Source: Sandaracinaceae bacterium | Lineage (GTDB): Bacteria; Myxococcota_A; Polyangia; Polyangiales; Houyiibacteriaceae | DNA: 5,731 nt | Reading direction: 5' to 3' | Assembly (NCBI GenBank): GCA_012514415.1 | Contig: JAAZAH010000132.1 | Coordinates: forward strand, 1-5,731 | Part shown: positions 4,112 through 5,731 of the stretch, piece after piece | Layout of the letters: every line of letters begins with the position of its first letter | Position numbering within the stretch: position 1 is the first letter of the stretch | Notes under the pieces: generated by a model | Told to the model about the DNA's origin: nothing | Databases searched by the model: none | The model's input: the letters and a program-made list of their open reading frames with translations, nothing else | Translations under genes and position numbers: made by a program

Positions 4112-5731
4112 ATGACAACCTTACGTTCACTGTTGCTTCTCTTGGTGATCGCTGCCTTTGCCGCCTGCGGTGGCTCGGGCACCGGCACACCTGACGGAGA
4201 CGGCGGCATCGACGACGATGCATCCGCTCCGCCCGATGACCCGCCGGAGACACCGAAAGATCCGCCAGAGAAGTGCAAGCCGAAGACCTGTGAGGACCTC
4301 GTCAAGGATGGGCGGGTGCCTTGTGGCGTGTTAGCGGCCAGCGATGGCTGCGGCGGGACGCTCGCGTGTCGGCATCCCGACGCAGGGGAAGGTGAGACCT
4401 GCCCGGATGGAATGTATTGTCAGGGCGATGATGATGGCGTGAGCCGCTGCCGCGTCCGCGAGGCGGGAGACTGCACGGAAATCGGTGAAGAGGTCGCTTG
4501 TGCCGCGGTGGATTGCGGTTCGGTGCCGACCGGATGTTTCGGAGAGACCTATAAATGCGGCGGCTGCGACGAGGGCTTCTTTTGCCAGGCAAACGCCTGC
4601 CTCCCGAACACTTGCACGACTCGGCTTGATTGTTCGAACGCGGGTCCGGGCGGTACGGCGGTGAGATGCGGACAGTGGGGCGACGGCTGCGGCGGCATCA
4701 TCAATTGCGACGACGAGGTGGGCGGCTGCGGCGCGGGCGAGGTCTGCCAGTTCTCGACCGGGACCTGCATCGAAGAGGCTCCCCCGGCTTGCCTCAAGAC
4801 GCCCGAGGATGCTTGCGCTGGCACCTGCGGCATCGTCTCTGACGGCTGCGATGGTACCTATAACTGTGACGATCACGATCGGGCCTGCACCGTGGAGGGT
4901 GAGTTCTGCGGCGCCGCGAACCCGGGCGATATCCCGACCTGCGGCAACTGGGATGCTTGCGTCCCTGATATCGCTGCGCTCCAAGCGGCCTGCGCTGGAA
5001 AATGCGGCTATATCTCAGATGGCTGCGCCGGCGTCTTCGATTGTAGCGCGCCCGGCAACGGCGGCGTCAGCTGCTCCGCGCCCGAGACCTGCGGCGGCGG
5101 CGGCGAGCATAACGTCTGCGGCGTCCCCGACACCGGCTGCGTACCCGGCACCAAGGCCACCGTCTGCGATGCGTTCGGCTATGATTGCGGTCCGCGCGCC
5201 GATGGTTGCGGCGGCTTCGTCCAGTGCGGAACCTGCGGCGCTGGCGAGCAATGCGGCCTTGGCGGTACCTCGAAGTGTGGCCCGACGACCTGTGTTCCAA
5301 CACCCCGGGAGATCGCCTGCGCTGGCAAGTGCGGCAGGGTCTCGGACGGATGCGATGACTCCTACGATTGCTCGAGCGTCCCCGGCGGCATCACCTGCCC
5401 GAGCGGGCAGACCTGCGGCTACGGCGGCGTCCCGAACGTCTGCGGCGGCGAGGTCTGCGAGCCCGAGACGTGCGAGGATCGTGGTGCGACCTGCGGTACG
5501 ATCATCACCTGCGGGCAGCCGGTAAACTGCTGGCCGAACCCCTCGAACCCCGTTTGCCCGAACCCGGCGACCGAGGCGTGTAAAGAGCTCACGCCCGGCG
5601 TGCCGGTTTGCACGGACGAGGGTGGATCGGGGAGCTGCACCGGGCCGCTCTGCGGGAACCTCCCGACGACCTGTCCCCCAGGGAGCCCGACCGTCCTCCG
5701 CGGACGAGTCACGGCGCCGAACGGCTCCATC
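4112..5731 (+). CDS. Secreted lipoprotein with eight tandem octacysteine repeats (partial, 3' end outside window)
   Basis: The frame is open from ATG 4112 to the window edge (540 codons, no stop). Residues 1-18 are a lipoprotein signal peptide with an Arg, a Leu-rich core and the lipobox FAAC (Cys19). Residues 20-54 form an acidic, Pro/Gly/Asp-rich tether. Residues 55-507 contain eight repeats of about 47-65 residues, each with exactly eight cysteines and mostly sharing CGxx(S/A)DGC in the middle, which suggests stacked disulfide-bonded modules outside the cytoplasm. A short Cys-containing linker (508-526) leads to TVLRGRVTAPNGSI, which resembles the start of a carboxypeptidase-regulatory-like beta-sandwich. 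Similar Cys-rich surface lipoproteins occur, from memory, in myxobacteria, where some carry misleading enzyme names. No catalytic motif is visible. A structural, adhesive or scaffold role is inference. Start choice rests on the GAGGA site and the signal peptide. Confidence 0.85.
   Translation, partial: MTTLRSLLLLLVIAAFAACGGSGTGTPDGDGGIDDDASAPPDDPPETPKDPPEKCKPKTCEDLVKDGRVPCGVLAASDGCGGTLACRHPDAGEGETCPDGMYCQGDDDGVSRCRVREAGDCTEIGEEVACAAVDCGSVPTGCFGETYKCGGCDEGFFCQANACLPNTCTTRLDCSNAGPGGTAVRCGQWGDGCGGIINCDDEVGGCGAGEVCQFSTGTCIEEAPPACLKTPEDACAGTCGIVSDGCDGTYNCDDHDRACTVEGEFCGAANPGDIPTCGNWDACVPDIAALQAACAGKCGYISDGCAGVFDCSAPGNGGVSCSAPETCGGGGEHNVCGVPDTGCVPGTKATVCDAFGYDCGPRADGCGGFVQCGTCGAGEQCGLGGTSKCGPTTCVPTPREIACAGKCGRVSDGCDDSYDCSSVPGGITCPSGQTCGYGGVPNVCGGEVCEPETCEDRGATCGTIITCGQPVNCWPNPSNPVCPNPATEACKELTPGVPVCTDEGGSGSCTGPLCGNLPTTCPPGSPTVLRGRVTAPNGSI
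4274..5632 (+). repeat. Tandem array of eight octacysteine protein repeats
   Basis: Units start near 4274, 4469, 4610, 4787, 4955, 5135, 5288 and 5453. Each encodes eight Cys, 64 in 453 residues (about 14 percent). The inter-cysteine gaps for units 1 to 8 are: 4,10,8,5,10,5,9; 8,4,6,6,2,5,4; 5,11,6,5,6,5,6; 7,3,6,5,6,6,10; 10,3,6,5,9,5,8; 8,6,6,5,2,5,7; 8,3,6,5,8,5,8; 4,6,5,5,8,7,9. Gap 4 (five, once six) and gap 6 (five in six of eight units) are nearly fixed, while gaps 1, 2, 5 and 7 vary. Units 4, 5 and 7 share CAG(T/K)CGxxSDGC and look like the most recent relatives. DNA identity between units is only moderate, so the array is old. Confidence 0.85.

Noticed and set aside
3955..4194. 79-codon + strand frame over the promoter island and lipoprotein start
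   Set aside because: It crosses the AT-rich promoter-like zone, overlaps the better supported lipoprotein in another frame, and has no ribosome site or motif.
4331..4984. 217-codon minus-strand frame opposite the Cys-rich gene
   Set aside because: Ala/Arg-rich shadow of the repeat; the + strand frame has a signal peptide, a ribosome site and regular cysteine spacing.
4809..5525. 238-codon Ala/Pro/Ser-rich + strand frame
   Set aside because: Frame-shifted shadow of the octacysteine repeats, low complexity, with no start signal.

Overview
The window is GC-rich chromosomal DNA from a Gram-negative bacterium. Two genes encode lipoproteins with SPII-type signal peptides. One of these has a long run of cysteine-rich '(S/A)DGC' repeats, a style I associate with surface lipoproteins of Myxococcota, Bradymonadota and related former Deltaproteobacteria. 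That taxonomic guess is inference; no rRNA or other marker gene is present.

Layout: 1-174 is a non-coding leader with three short direct repeats and several inverted repeats. 175-2682 (+) encodes a lipoprotein of the neutral/alkaline ceramidase family with all metal-site and nucleophile residues recognisable. It converges with a dapA-type 4-hydroxy-tetrahydrodipicolinate synthase gene (2692-3759, -), leaving only 9 bases between the stop codons. 3760-4111 is a divergent intergenic region with an AT-rich island around 3967-4014 that probably holds promoters. 4112-5731 (+) is the 5' part of a secreted lipoprotein gene that runs off the right edge. Its 540 visible residues are a signal peptide, an acidic Pro-rich tether, eight tandem repeats of exactly eight cysteines each (64 Cys), and the start of what looks like a carboxypeptidase-regulatory-like beta-sandwich domain.

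The genes do not form an operon: the orientations are + / - / +, and each probably has its own promoter. DapA is a cytoplasmic biosynthetic enzyme (lysine and diaminopimelate). The two flanking genes encode envelope proteins, one probably acting on ceramide-like lipids and one of unknown, probably structural or adhesive, role. No mobile element, CRISPR array, tRNA or rRNA was seen. The least ordinary feature is the octacysteine repeat lipoprotein, followed by the ceramidase with a changed active-site loop and the DapA with an internal insertion and a C-terminal extension.
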